A stretch of DNA of 34,379 bases, taken from Deltaproteobacteria bacterium. Lineage in GTDB: Bacteria > Desulfobacterota > Desulfarculia > Adiutricales > Adiutricaceae. The stretch is from assembly GCA_031279155.1 (NCBI GenBank), contig JAITJB010000221.1, positions 1 to 34,379 of the forward strand. Direction: 5' to 3'. Made by a program: the position numbers and the translations under genes. The notes below the pieces were generated by a model. It ran no database searches. It worked only from the letters and a program-made list of their open reading frames with translations, and was not told where the DNA came from. This document shows, in pieces, positions 18,116 through 27,234 of the stretch; position 1 is the stretch's first letter; every line of letters begins with the position of its first letter.

Positions 18116-19231
18116 CTAGCCATCACTTCTAGGATGGAAGCAGCGGTGGACCTCATCTAAGCGCTTGATTTCCACTTTAAGGTAAACTTCCGTGGTGCCC
18201 AACGACTCGTGACCCAACATCATCTGAACAGAGCGTAAATCAGCTCCGCCCTCTAAAAGATGGGTAGCAAAGGAGTGCCTTAAAACGTGGGGCGAGAGAT
18301 CGGGAAGGCCGGCTTCTTTGGCGATTTCAGCTATCAGCCGCCAAAGGTACTGCCTAGAGAGCCTTTGGCCGCGTTTATTTAAAAAAACATTGGGCGGAGA
18401 GTTTTTTACTGTGAGCTTTGGCCGGCCGTATTTTAGCCACATGCCTAAGAGCTTTTGGGCCATCTCGCCAATGGGAACCAATCGCTCTTTAGATCCTTTC
18501 CCGCGAACCCTTAAAAATCCTTCTTTTAAATTTAGGTTAGCTAAGGGCAGATCTAAGAGTTCCGATGCCCTAAGGCCCCCGGCGTATAAGACCTCTAGCA
18601 TGGTCCGGTTGCGAAGCCCAAAGAGATCGTTAATGTCCGGATAAGTCACCAGCCTCTCCATGGCCTCTTTATCCAAGGCTTTGGGCAGAGGCTTAGGGAC
18701 CTTAGAACCCGGGATCCTAACCGCCGGGTTTTGGTCGAGCGCGCCCTCAATCTCCAAAAAGGCGCACCAGCCCCGGATGGCCGAAAGTTTTCTGGCCCGG
18801 CTGCGCGGGCCTAAGCCATCTACCTCAATTAAATGAGTTACATAACTTAAAATAGATTCCGGCTTGATCTGCCCTGGCTCAGTTATGCCTATCTCACCTA
18901 GGTAACGAAAAAAAGAACTTAAATCATAACCATAGGCATCCAAAGTATGGCCAGATAAGCCTCTTTCCACCCTTAAGTGCCCAAGGTAGCTATCGAGGGT
19001 GATTTCCAAGGCCTGAAGTTTTTGGTCAGCCAGGACTTCATGGTCAGCCTGGGCTTTTGGGTCGGCCTGGAATTTTTGGTCCTCCTGAAGTTTATGGCTA
19101 GCTTGGGCTTTTCTGTCAGCCTGGGCTTCTCTGTCGGCCTGGACTTTTCTGTCGGCCTTAGCTGCGGTCTTAGATGATTGAGGCTTTGGGCTTACATTGG
19201 TATCTCTAGGTTTTGGTTTCTTGGGAGCCAA
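18116..19231 (-). CDS. xerD: Tyrosine recombinase XerD-like, with a repetitive charged N-terminal extension
   Basis: LDSYLGHLRVERGLSGHTLDAYGYDL; LEVLYAGGLRASELLDL; SPHVLRHSFATHLLEGGADLRSVQMMLGHESLGTTEVYLKV. TTG start at 19231. Confidence 0.92.
   Translation of the reverse strand: MAPKKPKPRDTNVSPKPQSSKTAAKADRKVQADREAQADRKAQASHKLQEDQKFQADPKAQADHEVLADQKLQALEITLDSYLGHLRVERGLSGHTLDAYGYDLSSFFRYLGEIGITEPGQIKPESILSYVTHLIEVDGLGPRSRARKLSAIRGWCAFLEIEGALDQNPAVRIPGSKVPKPLPKALDKEAMERLVTYPDINDLFGLRNRTMLEVLYAGGLRASELLDLPLANLNLKEGFLRVRGKGSKERLVPIGEMAQKLLGMWLKYGRPKLTVKNSPPNVFLNKRGQRLSRQYLWRLIAEIAKEAGLPDLSPHVLRHSFATHLLEGGADLRSVQMMLGHESLGTTEVYLKVEIKRLDEVHRCFHPRSDG
19013..19156. repeat. In-frame 18-nt tandem repeat in the xerD N-terminus, 8 copies
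   Basis: ctgaagtttttggtcagc/caggacttcatggtcagc/ctgggcttttgggtcggc/ctggaatttttggtcctc/ctgaagtttatggctagc/ttgggcttttctgtcagc/ctgggcttctctgtcggc/ctggacttttctgtcggc; encodes ADRKVQ-ADREAQ-ADRKAQ-ASHKLQ-EDQKFQ-ADPKAQ-ADHEVL-ADQKLQ. Confidence 0.93.
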
Positions 19232-19675
19232 TTTTCATCTCCTAATCTGTTTGGCCAAAAACCTAGGCCAAGAATTTAGGTTTTCTCGCTCTTATTTTAT
19301 CATAATTTCACTTCATGAGCCTACCTAAACTCTAAAGCCCTCGCTTACGCTATGTTCCTCAGATGAGTTGACTTAGATAACGTTACTTTTTCTTTTTATA
19401 AGGAGAATCTAAGATTTCCTAGAAGGACAATCTAAAAATTCTTATCTGGACAATCTAAGAAAATATTTTTATGGCGTGGGCTCAGTAGGCCTTTGGCCGC
19501 GACATCAAAACGCCGCCGGAAAACTAAAAAAAATTTAGACTTTTGTTTGGTCCAATATTCCCGATTATCTTGAGTAAAATCTAGCCACCATGTAAAATAA
19601 TGACATCTTGGTGGACCTGTTCTACCCATGTTTTAGGAAAGCCAAAAACCAATACTTCCCAGGAGGATCTCTTAC

Positions 19676-20263
19676 ATGGCATCCAAAAAGATTCTGTTTT
19701 TAGTTGGCGATTTTGTCGAAGATCTGGAAATCATGGTGCCCTTCCAAGCCTTAGCGGCTGTTGGCCACCAAGTTTTCGCCGTCTGCCCGGGCAAAAAAGC
19801 CGGCGATCTGGTCCGCACGGCCATCCACGATGGCGAGGGCGATCAGACCTATTCGGAGAAAAGGGGCCATAATTTTGTTTTAAACGCCGATTTTGATTCG
19901 GTTAAGACCCCTGACTACGACGCCCTGGTCGTCCCCGGCGGCCGGGCCCCGGAATACCTGCGGCTAAACCAAAGGTTACTGGAAATCGTCAGGGAATTTG
20001 ATGCGGCTAAAAAGCCCATCGCCGCCGTCTGCCACGGGCCGCAGATCCTCATTTCGGCTGGCGTCCTTAAGGGCCGTACGGCTACCGCCTACCCGGCCGT
20101 CCAACCCGACGTCGTTGACTGCGGCTGCAACTGGTCGCCGACAACTCCGGGGTTAGATAACGCCGTAACCGACGGTAACCTCGTAACCGCCCCGGCCTGG
20201 TCGGCCCATCCGGCTTGGCTGGCCGCCTTCTTGAAGGTCTTGGGCACTAAGATCGAGCTTTAA
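19676..20263 (+). CDS. DJ-1/PfpI family protein (type 1 glutamine amidotransferase-like)
   Basis: [76 protein letters not shown] with nucleophile Cys. Confidence 0.93.
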   Translation: MASKKILFLVGDFVEDLEIMVPFQALAAVGHQVFAVCPGKKAGDLVRTAIHDGEGDQTYSEKRGHNFVLNADFDSVKTPDYDALVVPGGRAPEYLRLNQRLLEIVREFDAAKKPIAAVCHGPQILISAGVLKGRTATAYPAVQPDVVDCGCNWSPTTPGLDNAVTDGNLVTAPAWSAHPAWLAAFLKVLGTKIEL

Positions 20264-20324
20264 AAAGGCCTCCCCTCCGGGCCGCCAGGTGGCCCGGAAA
20301 TAAGGCTCCCCCATTAAGCCCCCG

Positions 20325-20385
20325 CCCCCGGCTTTTTTTGAGCCTCTCTAGCGAGCGATCGCTCTGGCCAGGCCGGGTTTTTTTT
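20325..20385 (+). terminator. Possible terminator region downstream of the DJ-1/PfpI gene
   Basis: ccccggcttttttt ... GAGCGATCGCTC palindrome ... gccgggtttttttt; two T-runs with complementary GC arms. Confidence 0.4.
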
Positions 20386-20620
20386 GGTAAAATCAAGCTA
20401 TCGTCAAGAAATAATTAGACCCAAGGCCTATAAAATATCAGTATAAAACATGCTTGGGTAGTGTAAAGCCATTGACAGTTTTTAGGATCACAAAAATTGC
20501 GCGCCCCATTTTTTGGGCGCCCCATAAATTTTGGGTTGGCTTTAAGCCGGATAATTTTTTAAATTTATTTTCATCACAGGCGTAAGTCATCCCTTTTCAC
20601 TTTCCTTTCGGGGGTTATAC

Positions 20621-23600
20621 ATGGCTACTAAAATGGTTTATTCGTTCGGGGGCGCCAAGACTGATGGTCACGGCGGCCTGAGGAACCTTTTAGGTGGTAA
20701 AGGCGCTAACCTAGCGGAAATGGCCCGCATAGGTCTGCCAGTCCCGGCTGGCTTCACCATCACCACCGAGGTCTGCACCGCCTATTATGAAAGCGGCAAA
20801 AAATTCCCAGTCAAGCTCTTTGACCATGTCAACGAGGCCCTGGCTAAGGTGGAAAAACACATGGGAGCCAAATTCGGGTCAGCCGAAAACCCACTTTTGG
20901 TCTCCTGCCGCTCTGGGGCCCGGGTCTCAATGCCTGGCATGATGGACACCGTCCTTAACATCGGCTTAAACGATTCCACGGTTGAGGGCTTAATCGCTAA
21001 AACCGGTAACCCGCGCTTTGCCTACGACTCCTACCGCCGCTTCGTGGCCATGTATGGCGACGTGGTCCTCGGCCTAAAACCGGAGACGGACAAGGAAAAG
21101 GATCCCTTCGATGAGATAATCGAAAAGGTCAAGCGCGATAAGGGCTACCATAGCGACGTGGAACTTACGGAAGATGATCTCAAAAATTTACTGACGGCCT
21201 TTAAAGATCTCATCCACCGCAAAACCGGTCACCCCTTCCCGGAAAAGCCCCAAGATCAGCTATGGGGCGCCATCGGGGCCGTTTTTGAATCCTGGATGAT
21301 CCCAAGGGCCCATGAGTACCGTAAGCTCTACCAGATCCCTGAAACTTGGGGGACAGCCGTTAACGTCCAGGCCATGGTCTTCGGCAACATGGGCGTAACT
21401 TCGGCGACCGGCGTGGCCTTCTCCCGCGATCCCTCAACGGGTGAAAACTATTTCTACGGCGAATACCTAACCAACGCCCAGGGCGAAGACGTGGTGGCCG
21501 GCATCCGCACCCCCAACCCCATTAACCGGGCCAAAAAGCTGCCCGAAGGGGTTGAAACCACTTTAGCCGACGAGATGCCCAAGCTCTACCAAGAACTCGA
21601 CTCCATCCGTTTGACGCTGGAATCTCACTACCGCGACATGCAGGACATCGAGTTTACCATCCAAGAGGGAAAACTTTGGATGCTCCAATGCCGAAATGGC
21701 AAGCGCACGGCCCAAGCGGCTATTAAGATAGTCTTAGATTTAGTTAGCGAAAAACTCATCACCAAGCGCGAGGCCGTTCTTCGGATAGATCCCCACCAGT
21801 TAACCCAACTACTCCTACCGACCTTTGATATTAAAGATCCCAAATACCTAAAGCGCCATATATTGGCCAAGGGCTTACCGGCCTCCCCCGGGGCGGCCTT
21901 GGGCCAGGTGTATTTTTCCGCCGCCGAGGCCGAAGCCCACGCCGCTAGCGGGACTAAGGTTATCTTGGTTCGGGAGGAGACCAGCCCCGAAGACATCAAG
22001 GGCATGAACGCTGCCCAAGGCATCTTGACCTCTCGCGGCGGCATGACCAGCCACGCCGCCGTCGTGGCTCGCGGCATGGGCCGCACCTGCGTAGCCGGGG
22101 CCACCATTAACGTCGATTACCACCGCGACCGCTTTACCGCTTCTGACGGCACCGTCATCCATCAAGGCGATTGGATCTCTTTGGACGGCACCTCTGGCGA
22201 GGTCATTAAAGGCGCCCTGCCCTCGGTTAAGGTGGAGCTGGGCGACGAGTTCAAGACCTTTATGCAGTGGGTGGAAGCCGAAAAGATCATGAAAGTCCGG
22301 GCCAACGCCGATACGCCCAACGACTCGGCTGTAGCCCGTCAATACGGAGCCGAGGGCATCGGATTGTGCCGGACCGAACACATGTTTTTTGAGTCCGACC
22401 GCATCGATCACGTTCGGGCCATGATCTTAGCCAACGATATAACTGGCCGGCAAAAGGCCTTGGATTCACTTCTGCCCATGCAGCGCCAAGATTTTGTGGG
22501 CTTATTTAAGGCCATGGACGGTTACCCGGTGACCATCCGCACCTTAGATCCGCCTCTCCACGAGTTTTTGCCTCAGGCCGAAAGCGATATCGAGGCCTTG
22601 GCTAAAAAGTTTAACCTGCCTTTAGAAAAGGTCAAAGAGCGCATAAATTCTCTTAAAGAGCAAAACCCCATGTTGGGGCTCCGCGGCTGCCGTCTAGGCA
22701 TCTTGTGGCCCGAGATAACGGCCATGCAGGCCCGGGCCATCTTTGAGGCCGTAATCGAGGCTTCAGCCGATGGGGTTAAGGTCTTACCGGAGATCATGAT
22801 ACCGCTCATCGGCAATGAAAAGGAGTTTATCCTCCAAAAGAAAGTTGTCGATAGCGTAGCTAAAGAAATCCAACTTCAGCGCGGCGTTAAGCTCCATTAC
22901 CTGGTCGGCACCATGATTGAGCTGCCTAGGGCGGCCTTAGTGGCCGATAAGGTGGCAGACGCCGGGGCGGAATTTTTCTCCTTTGGCACTAACGATCTTA
23001 CGCAGACAACTTACGGCCTCTCCCGCGATGACTCGGGCATCTTTTTACCCCAATACTTAGAGCAGAAAATTTGGGACCAAGATCCCTTTGTGACCCTCGA
23101 CCAAGAAGCCGTGGGGGAACTTATCGACATCGCCGTGGCCAAGGGCCGCTCTGTTAACCACAAACTTAAGATAGGCATCTGCGGCGAGCACGGAGGCGAC
23201 CCTGATAGCGTGGTCTTCTGCTTCAATGAAGGTTTTGACTACGTATCATGCTCACCTCACCGCGTGCCCTTAGCTAGATTGGCTTCGGCCCAGGCCTCTA
23301 TCCGGGAGAAGATGGCCGAAGAAGAAGTCAAAGAAGTCAAAAAACAAATGACCAAAAAAACCAAAGCCGAAAAAGAGCTGCCTAGAAAAGTTGGTCGCCC
23401 GAGAAAGTACCCGGAGAAAAAGAACACTGTTTCTATTAAGACTCTAACGACTAAAGTCACCATTACCCCTAATACCCCTAAGCAAACTAAGCCCAAGCTC
23501 GAGCCTTCTAAGCGCAAGGGTATCACCATTAATCCCGTGGCCATTAAGGCCATTGAAACCTTAAAGCCCATCCCCAAGCCGGGATCGCCCAACTATAAGC

Positions 23601-23668
23601 CGGTACCTAAACCCAAAGCCCCGGCTAAAACTACCGGCAAAACTGGTCCCAAAAAGACGACCAAATAG
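20621..23668 (+). CDS. ppdK: Pyruvate, phosphate dikinase with a Lys/Pro-rich C-terminal extension
   Basis: VYSFGGAKTDGHGGLRNLLGGKGANLAEMARIGLPVPAGFTITTEVC; LTSRGGMTSHAAVVARGMGRTCVAG; FSFGTNDLTQTTYGLSRDD; tail of about 120 aa after the conserved domain. Confidence 0.97.
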   Translation: MATKMVYSFGGAKTDGHGGLRNLLGGKGANLAEMARIGLPVPAGFTITTEVCTAYYESGKKFPVKLFDHVNEALAKVEKHMGAKFGSAENPLLVSCRSGARVSMPGMMDTVLNIGLNDSTVEGLIAKTGNPRFAYDSYRRFVAMYGDVVLGLKPETDKEKDPFDEIIEKVKRDKGYHSDVELTEDDLKNLLTAFKDLIHRKTGHPFPEKPQDQLWGAIGAVFESWMIPRAHEYRKLYQIPETWGTAVNVQAMVFGNMGVTSATGVAFSRDPSTGENYFYGEYLTNAQGEDVVAGIRTPNPINRAKKLPEGVETTLADEMPKLYQELDSIRLTLESHYRDMQDIEFTIQEGKLWMLQCRNGKRTAQAAIKIVLDLVSEKLITKREAVLRIDPHQLTQLLLPTFDIKDPKYLKRHILAKGLPASPGAALGQVYFSAAEAEAHAASGTKVILVREETSPEDIKGMNAAQGILTSRGGMTSHAAVVARGMGRTCVAGATINVDYHRDRFTASDGTVIHQGDWISLDGTSGEVIKGALPSVKVELGDEFKTFMQWVEAEKIMKVRANADTPNDSAVARQYGAEGIGLCRTEHMFFESDRIDHVRAMILANDITGRQKALDSLLPMQRQDFVGLFKAMDGYPVTIRTLDPPLHEFLPQAESDIEALAKKFNLPLEKVKERINSLKEQNPMLGLRGCRLGILWPEITAMQARAIFEAVIEASADGVKVLPEIMIPLIGNEKEFILQKKVVDSVAKEIQLQRGVKLHYLVGTMIELPRAALVADKVADAGAEFFSFGTNDLTQTTYGLSRDDSGIFLPQYLEQKIWDQDPFVTLDQEAVGELIDIAVAKGRSVNHKLKIGICGEHGGDPDSVVFCFNEGFDYVSCSPHRVPLARLASAQASIREKMAEEEVKEVKKQMTKKTKAEKELPRKVGRPRKYPEKKNTVSIKTLTTKVTITPNTPKQTKPKLEPSKRKGITINPVAIKAIETLKPIPKPGSPNYKPVPKPKAPAKTTGKTGPKKTTK

Positions 23669-23679
23669 ACTACCAAATA

Positions 23680-23731
23680 GGCTACTAAGCTAGGCTACTA
23701 AGTTAGGCTACTAAGTTAGGCTACTAAAATG
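23680..23731. repeat. 13-nt tandem repeat, 4 copies (GGCTACTAAGYTA)
   Basis: ggctactaagcta/ggctactaagtta/ggctactaagtta/ggctactaaaatg immediately after the ppdK stop. Confidence 0.9.
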
Positions 23732-23733
23732 CC

Positions 23734-23773
23734 AAAAAAAAAAGCCGGGCCCGTAAGGGCCCGGCTTTTTTTT
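23734..23773. terminator. Strong bidirectional Rho-independent terminator between convergent ppdK and the por operon
   Basis: aaaaaaaaaa-GCCGGGCCC-gtaa-GGGCCCGGC-tttttttt. Confidence 0.95.
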
Positions 23774-23787
23774 GGCTTATTTCAGTT

Positions 23788-24738
23788 TTAAACTGGAAAT
23801 CTCTCGCTCAAAGCCACCAAGCGCTCATAGTCTTGGTTGACCCGGTTAGTTATCGTGCTAATATCGTCTTCCTTAAGGTGCCGGAAGCGACCTTGGATTT
23901 TAAAGTATTCCGAAATAGGCGTGGGATTATCGACCTTACGGTTGATGACGTAGTTACCGTCAATGACCTCATAGAGAGGGAAAATGCGGGTAGCTACGGC
24001 CAGTTTACCGCTTTCTATGGCCAATTCCGGTTTCATGCGCCAGCCCGTGGGGCAGGGCGCGTAGACGTGGAGATAGGCTGGACCTTTGATGGCTACGGCC
24101 CGGCGGATCTTATTCATCAGATCGAGATGGAAGGCCGGGTTAGCTGTGGCCACATAGGGCACCCCATGGGCGGCGGCGATGGCCGGCATGTTCTTCTTCC
24201 AGGTGTATTGACCCTTGGAATGGGAGCCGACCGGGGAGGTGGTGGTGTTGGCGCCAAAGGGCGTAGATGAGCTCCTTTGGATACCGGTATTCATGTAAGC
24301 CTCGTTATCGAGGCAGACGTAGACGAAGTTCTCGTGATAACGCTCCAAGGCCCCGGAGAGGGCTTGAAGGCCGATATCAGCCGTACCACCGTCGCCGGCT
24401 ACGGCCACCACCGGGATCCTCTGATCGTAGCCGCGCCCCTTGCGCCTTAAAACGTGAGTGGCCGCTTCAACCCCTGAGGCCACGGCGGCGGCGTTTTCAA
24501 AAGCCACGTGGATCCAGGGCATGCGCCAAGCCGACTGCGGGAAAGGTCCAGTACACACTTCCATACAGCCGGTGGCCGAAACAGCGATAAACTCGGTGCC
24601 TAGGGATTTAAGTAAAAGCCTTAAGGCCAAAACTTCACCGCACCCCTGACAGGCCCGATGACCTGGCGCCAGAGAATCCGGCCCTTTAGGAAAGTTTTTA
24701 GCGGTTACCTTTTCAAACGGTACATCAGCGGCTCTCAT
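23788..24738 (-). CDS. porB: Pyruvate:ferredoxin oxidoreductase beta subunit (2-oxoacid family)
   Basis: GHRACQGCGEVLALRLLLKSLG; TPP motif VAVAGDGGTADIGLQALSGALERYHENFVYVCLDNEAYMNTGIQRSSSTPFGA. ATG at 24738 overlaps the porA stop by 4 nt. Confidence 0.93.
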   Translation of the reverse strand: MRAADVPFEKVTAKNFPKGPDSLAPGHRACQGCGEVLALRLLLKSLGTEFIAVSATGCMEVCTGPFPQSAWRMPWIHVAFENAAAVASGVEAATHVLRRKGRGYDQRIPVVAVAGDGGTADIGLQALSGALERYHENFVYVCLDNEAYMNTGIQRSSSTPFGANTTTSPVGSHSKGQYTWKKNMPAIAAAHGVPYVATANPAFHLDLMNKIRRAVAIKGPAYLHVYAPCPTGWRMKPELAIESGKLAVATRIFPLYEVIDGNYVINRKVDNPTPISEYFKIQGRFRHLKEDDISTITNRVNQDYERLVALSERFPV

Positions 24739-25901
24739 TCGTACACCCCCACGATTTCGCAACGGACTTGGGCCTCACCGGAGGCAGCCTGGTCAAATAT
24801 ATATCTAAATTCTTCGCGCGTTACGTCACGACCGCCCAAGCCCAACACGTAGTTGGTGACCTTGGGATTTAATTGGGAGCCGTAGAGTAGCGACTTGATC
24901 TCCATGCCCACCGCGCTGGTATCGCTGCCTAAGACCACGTGACGGTCGACGACGGCCACGTTTTTAGCCTTTGATAAGGCGGCTAGAAGTTCGGTCCTGG
25001 GAAATGGTCTCCAGAGCCTTATCCTGACTAAACCGACTTTTTTACCTTCAGCCCGAAGTTCGTCTACCGTGGTCATAGCCGTTTCAGCAATGGACCCCAT
25101 GAGGACGATAACCGTCTCAGCGTCTTCGATACAGTAGGTTTCCACCACCTGGTATTTACGGCCAAAGACTTTATCGAACTCGTCAAAAGCCTTTTTAATT
25201 ACAGGAACTGACGCTTCCAAGATGTCATCAGCCGCCTTACGGGATTCGGTGTAGCATTCCGGGCCGCCTAATAAGCCAATGGAGATGGGATTTTTGATAT
25301 CCAACTGAAGGCTGGGCTTATAGGGGGGCAGAAATTTATCGACCTCTTGTTGATCCGGAATAATGATGGGCTCAATGAAGTGGGAGAGGGTAAAACCGTC
25401 TAGGTTAACGTTAACCGGGAGGCTGACAGCGGGATCTTCGCCAATTCTAAAAGCTAAGAGCGTAAGATCTAAAGCTTCCTGGCCGTTTTCGGCAAACAAG
25501 CTGATCCAGCCAGCGTCGCGGACGCTCATGATGTCGGAGTGATCGTTCCAGATGTTAATGGGCGCGCTTAAGGCCCGGTTGGCAATGGCCAAGACGATAG
25601 GGGTCCTTAGGATGGGCGCGATATAGATCATCTCGTTCATCAAGGCTAGGCCTTGAGAACTGGTAGCCGTAAAGGTCCGGGCCCCGGCAGCCGAGCTGCC
25701 GATGCAAGAGCTCATGGCTGAGTGCTCGCTTTCCACCGGGATATAGGCGGCGTCTAAGCTGCCGTCAGCTACTAGTTCGGAGAGGTGCTCAACGATGTGA
25801 GTTTGAGGCGTGATAGGATAGGCGGCGATAACGTCGGTGTTAGCTAGCTTTACAGCTTCCGAGACAGCCAGTGAGACTTCAATACCAATTCTTTTACCCA
25901 T
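24735..25901 (-). CDS. porA: Pyruvate:ferredoxin oxidoreductase alpha subunit
   Basis: MGKRIGIEVSLAVSEAVKLANTDVIAAYPITPQTHIVEHLSELVADG...VESEHSAMSSCIGSSAAGARTFTATSSQGLALM. Confidence 0.93.
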   Translation of the reverse strand: MGKRIGIEVSLAVSEAVKLANTDVIAAYPITPQTHIVEHLSELVADGSLDAAYIPVESEHSAMSSCIGSSAAGARTFTATSSQGLALMNEMIYIAPILRTPIVLAIANRALSAPINIWNDHSDIMSVRDAGWISLFAENGQEALDLTLLAFRIGEDPAVSLPVNVNLDGFTLSHFIEPIIIPDQQEVDKFLPPYKPSLQLDIKNPISIGLLGGPECYTESRKAADDILEASVPVIKKAFDEFDKVFGRKYQVVETYCIEDAETVIVLMGSIAETAMTTVDELRAEGKKVGLVRIRLWRPFPRTELLAALSKAKNVAVVDRHVVLGSDTSAVGMEIKSLLYGSQLNPKVTNYVLGLGGRDVTREEFRYIFDQAASGEAQVRCEIVGVYE

Positions 25902-25903
25902 AA

Positions 25904-26206
25904 TCACACCTCCTCCAAGGTCATAGTTATGGCCTTCTTGGGGCACTCCTGAGCGCAAATCCCACAGCCCTTGCAGAAATTGAGGTCCACTTTATACCAT
26001 TTCTCATCTTTCCCCATGTCCTCATAGGTGCCATCGGGGCAGTAATAGTAACAGAAACCACAATAAACGCACTTTTCTTTGTCGAGGACCGGGCGGACCG
26101 AACGCCAGTCACCGGTTTTAAATGCAACCGTGCTGCCAGGTTGAGCTGTAAAGCCCAAAGGCAGATCGCCGGCCTTTTGCACTCCTTCGGATTTGGGCTT
26201 TTTCAT
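25904..26206 (-). CDS. porD: Pyruvate:ferredoxin oxidoreductase delta (2x[4Fe-4S] ferredoxin) subunit
   Basis: CVYCGFCYYYCPDGTYEDMGKDEKWYKVDLNFCKGCGICAQECPKKAI. Confidence 0.94.
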   Translation of the reverse strand: MKKPKSEGVQKAGDLPLGFTAQPGSTVAFKTGDWRSVRPVLDKEKCVYCGFCYYYCPDGTYEDMGKDEKWYKVDLNFCKGCGICAQECPKKAITMTLEEV

Positions 26207-26784
26207 AACTCGGCCTCCACTTTTGTCTCGTCATAAGCCTTTTTAAAGGCATCTAAGTTTTTCGGGGCCAAAGAGGGCCCGAAACGGTGATTGAAGGGTT
26301 CGACAACGTCGGCCGGCGTAGCTTGCCCGAGAGCCTTAGAAAAAGCCCCCAACATAACGGTGTTGGTTATGGGTACCTTGAGGATTTCTAGGGCAATACT
26401 CATAGCGTCGATGGTGGCGATTTTCTGCTTGAAGCCGTAGACTTTCCTGAGCTGCTCCACCGGATGGGTGGTGTTGATCAGTAGGATCCCGTCTTCCTTC
26501 AGACCTTGGTCGACCTTAGTCACGTTCATGACGGTCGGATCTAAAACCACGACCACATGAGGACTGTAGACCTTCTCCCTAATACGGATGGGATGATCAC
26601 TAATCCTCAAAAAGGCGGTAACAGGCGCGCCGCGCCTCTCCGGGCCGAAACTTGGGAAGGCCTGAGCGTATTTACCCTGGCTGATAGCTGTTTGGGCCAT
26701 CAACTCAGCTGAGGTAACTGCCCCCTGCCCCCCGCGGCCGTGAAACCTTGTTTCGATCATAAAATTCTCCACGTAACTTGCCAT
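26203..26784 (-). CDS. porC: Pyruvate:ferredoxin oxidoreductase gamma subunit
   Basis: MIETRFHGRGGQGAVTSAELMAQTAISQGKYAQAFPSFGPERRGAPVTAFLRIS; overlaps porD by 4 nt. Confidence 0.93.
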   Translation of the reverse strand: MASYVENFMIETRFHGRGGQGAVTSAELMAQTAISQGKYAQAFPSFGPERRGAPVTAFLRISDHPIRIREKVYSPHVVVVLDPTVMNVTKVDQGLKEDGILLINTTHPVEQLRKVYGFKQKIATIDAMSIALEILKVPITNTVMLGAFSKALGQATPADVVEPFNHRFGPSLAPKNLDAFKKAYDETKVEAEL

Positions 26785-26879
26785 TTTTCCTTAGGCCAAG
26801 TTACTGTCCTCCTTTCCATGCGAGTTGTACTACTTCATCACCCACCTAAGCGGTCAGCTTTAGACAGAAAAATAGAGGG

Positions 26880-26907
26880 CGGTTTTGGGGATAATATACC
26901 AAAACCG
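26880..26907. promoter_or_regulatory. 9-bp inverted repeat around a 10-nt AT-rich -10-like spacer, upstream of porC
   Basis: CGGTTTTGG-ggataatata-CCAAAACCG; about 95 nt upstream of the minus-strand por operon. Confidence 0.55.
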
Positions 26908-27012
26908 ATGCCTCCGGTTGACCTACTTGCTTGGTGTTTACGGTGATGTTTATCCAAACCAGGACAAAAAAAATTTAAAAAAAGCCAAATCCAAAGCTGT
27001 ATCTAAAAAAAA

Positions 27013-27234
27013 ATGCTCAAAACAGATATTATAGACGCTGATAATTGCACGGGCTTTGGCTGTCAAAAAATCTAGGACTAACTTAAAGCTCGCCCCATTG
27101 ACGTGATTATAGCAGAATATTTACACATAATAAAGGCCTGCCCAAATTTTGGCCGTAAAAAAAGCGTCAAATATTATGGCGATTACTCTTCTGATGGCTC
27201 TATGGTCAAACCAAAATTAGTTGATGCTCAAAAA
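27013..27234 (+). pseudogene. Possible decayed ferredoxin-like coding remnant
   Basis: Manual frame from ATG 27013: MLKTDIIDADNCTGFGCQKI*D*LKARPIDVIIAEYLHIIKACPNFG; resembles D.dNCtGCGxC...aCPvDVI with Cys losses and two stops. Confidence 0.25.

Noticed and set aside
21875-22411. 178-aa antisense ORF within ppdK
   Set aside because: Gly/Ala/His-rich shadow ORF opposite a well-conserved coding gene; typical in GC-biased codon usage.
23833-24270. 145-aa plus-strand ORF opposite porB
   Set aside because: Shadow ORF of a conserved gene; no family resemblance.
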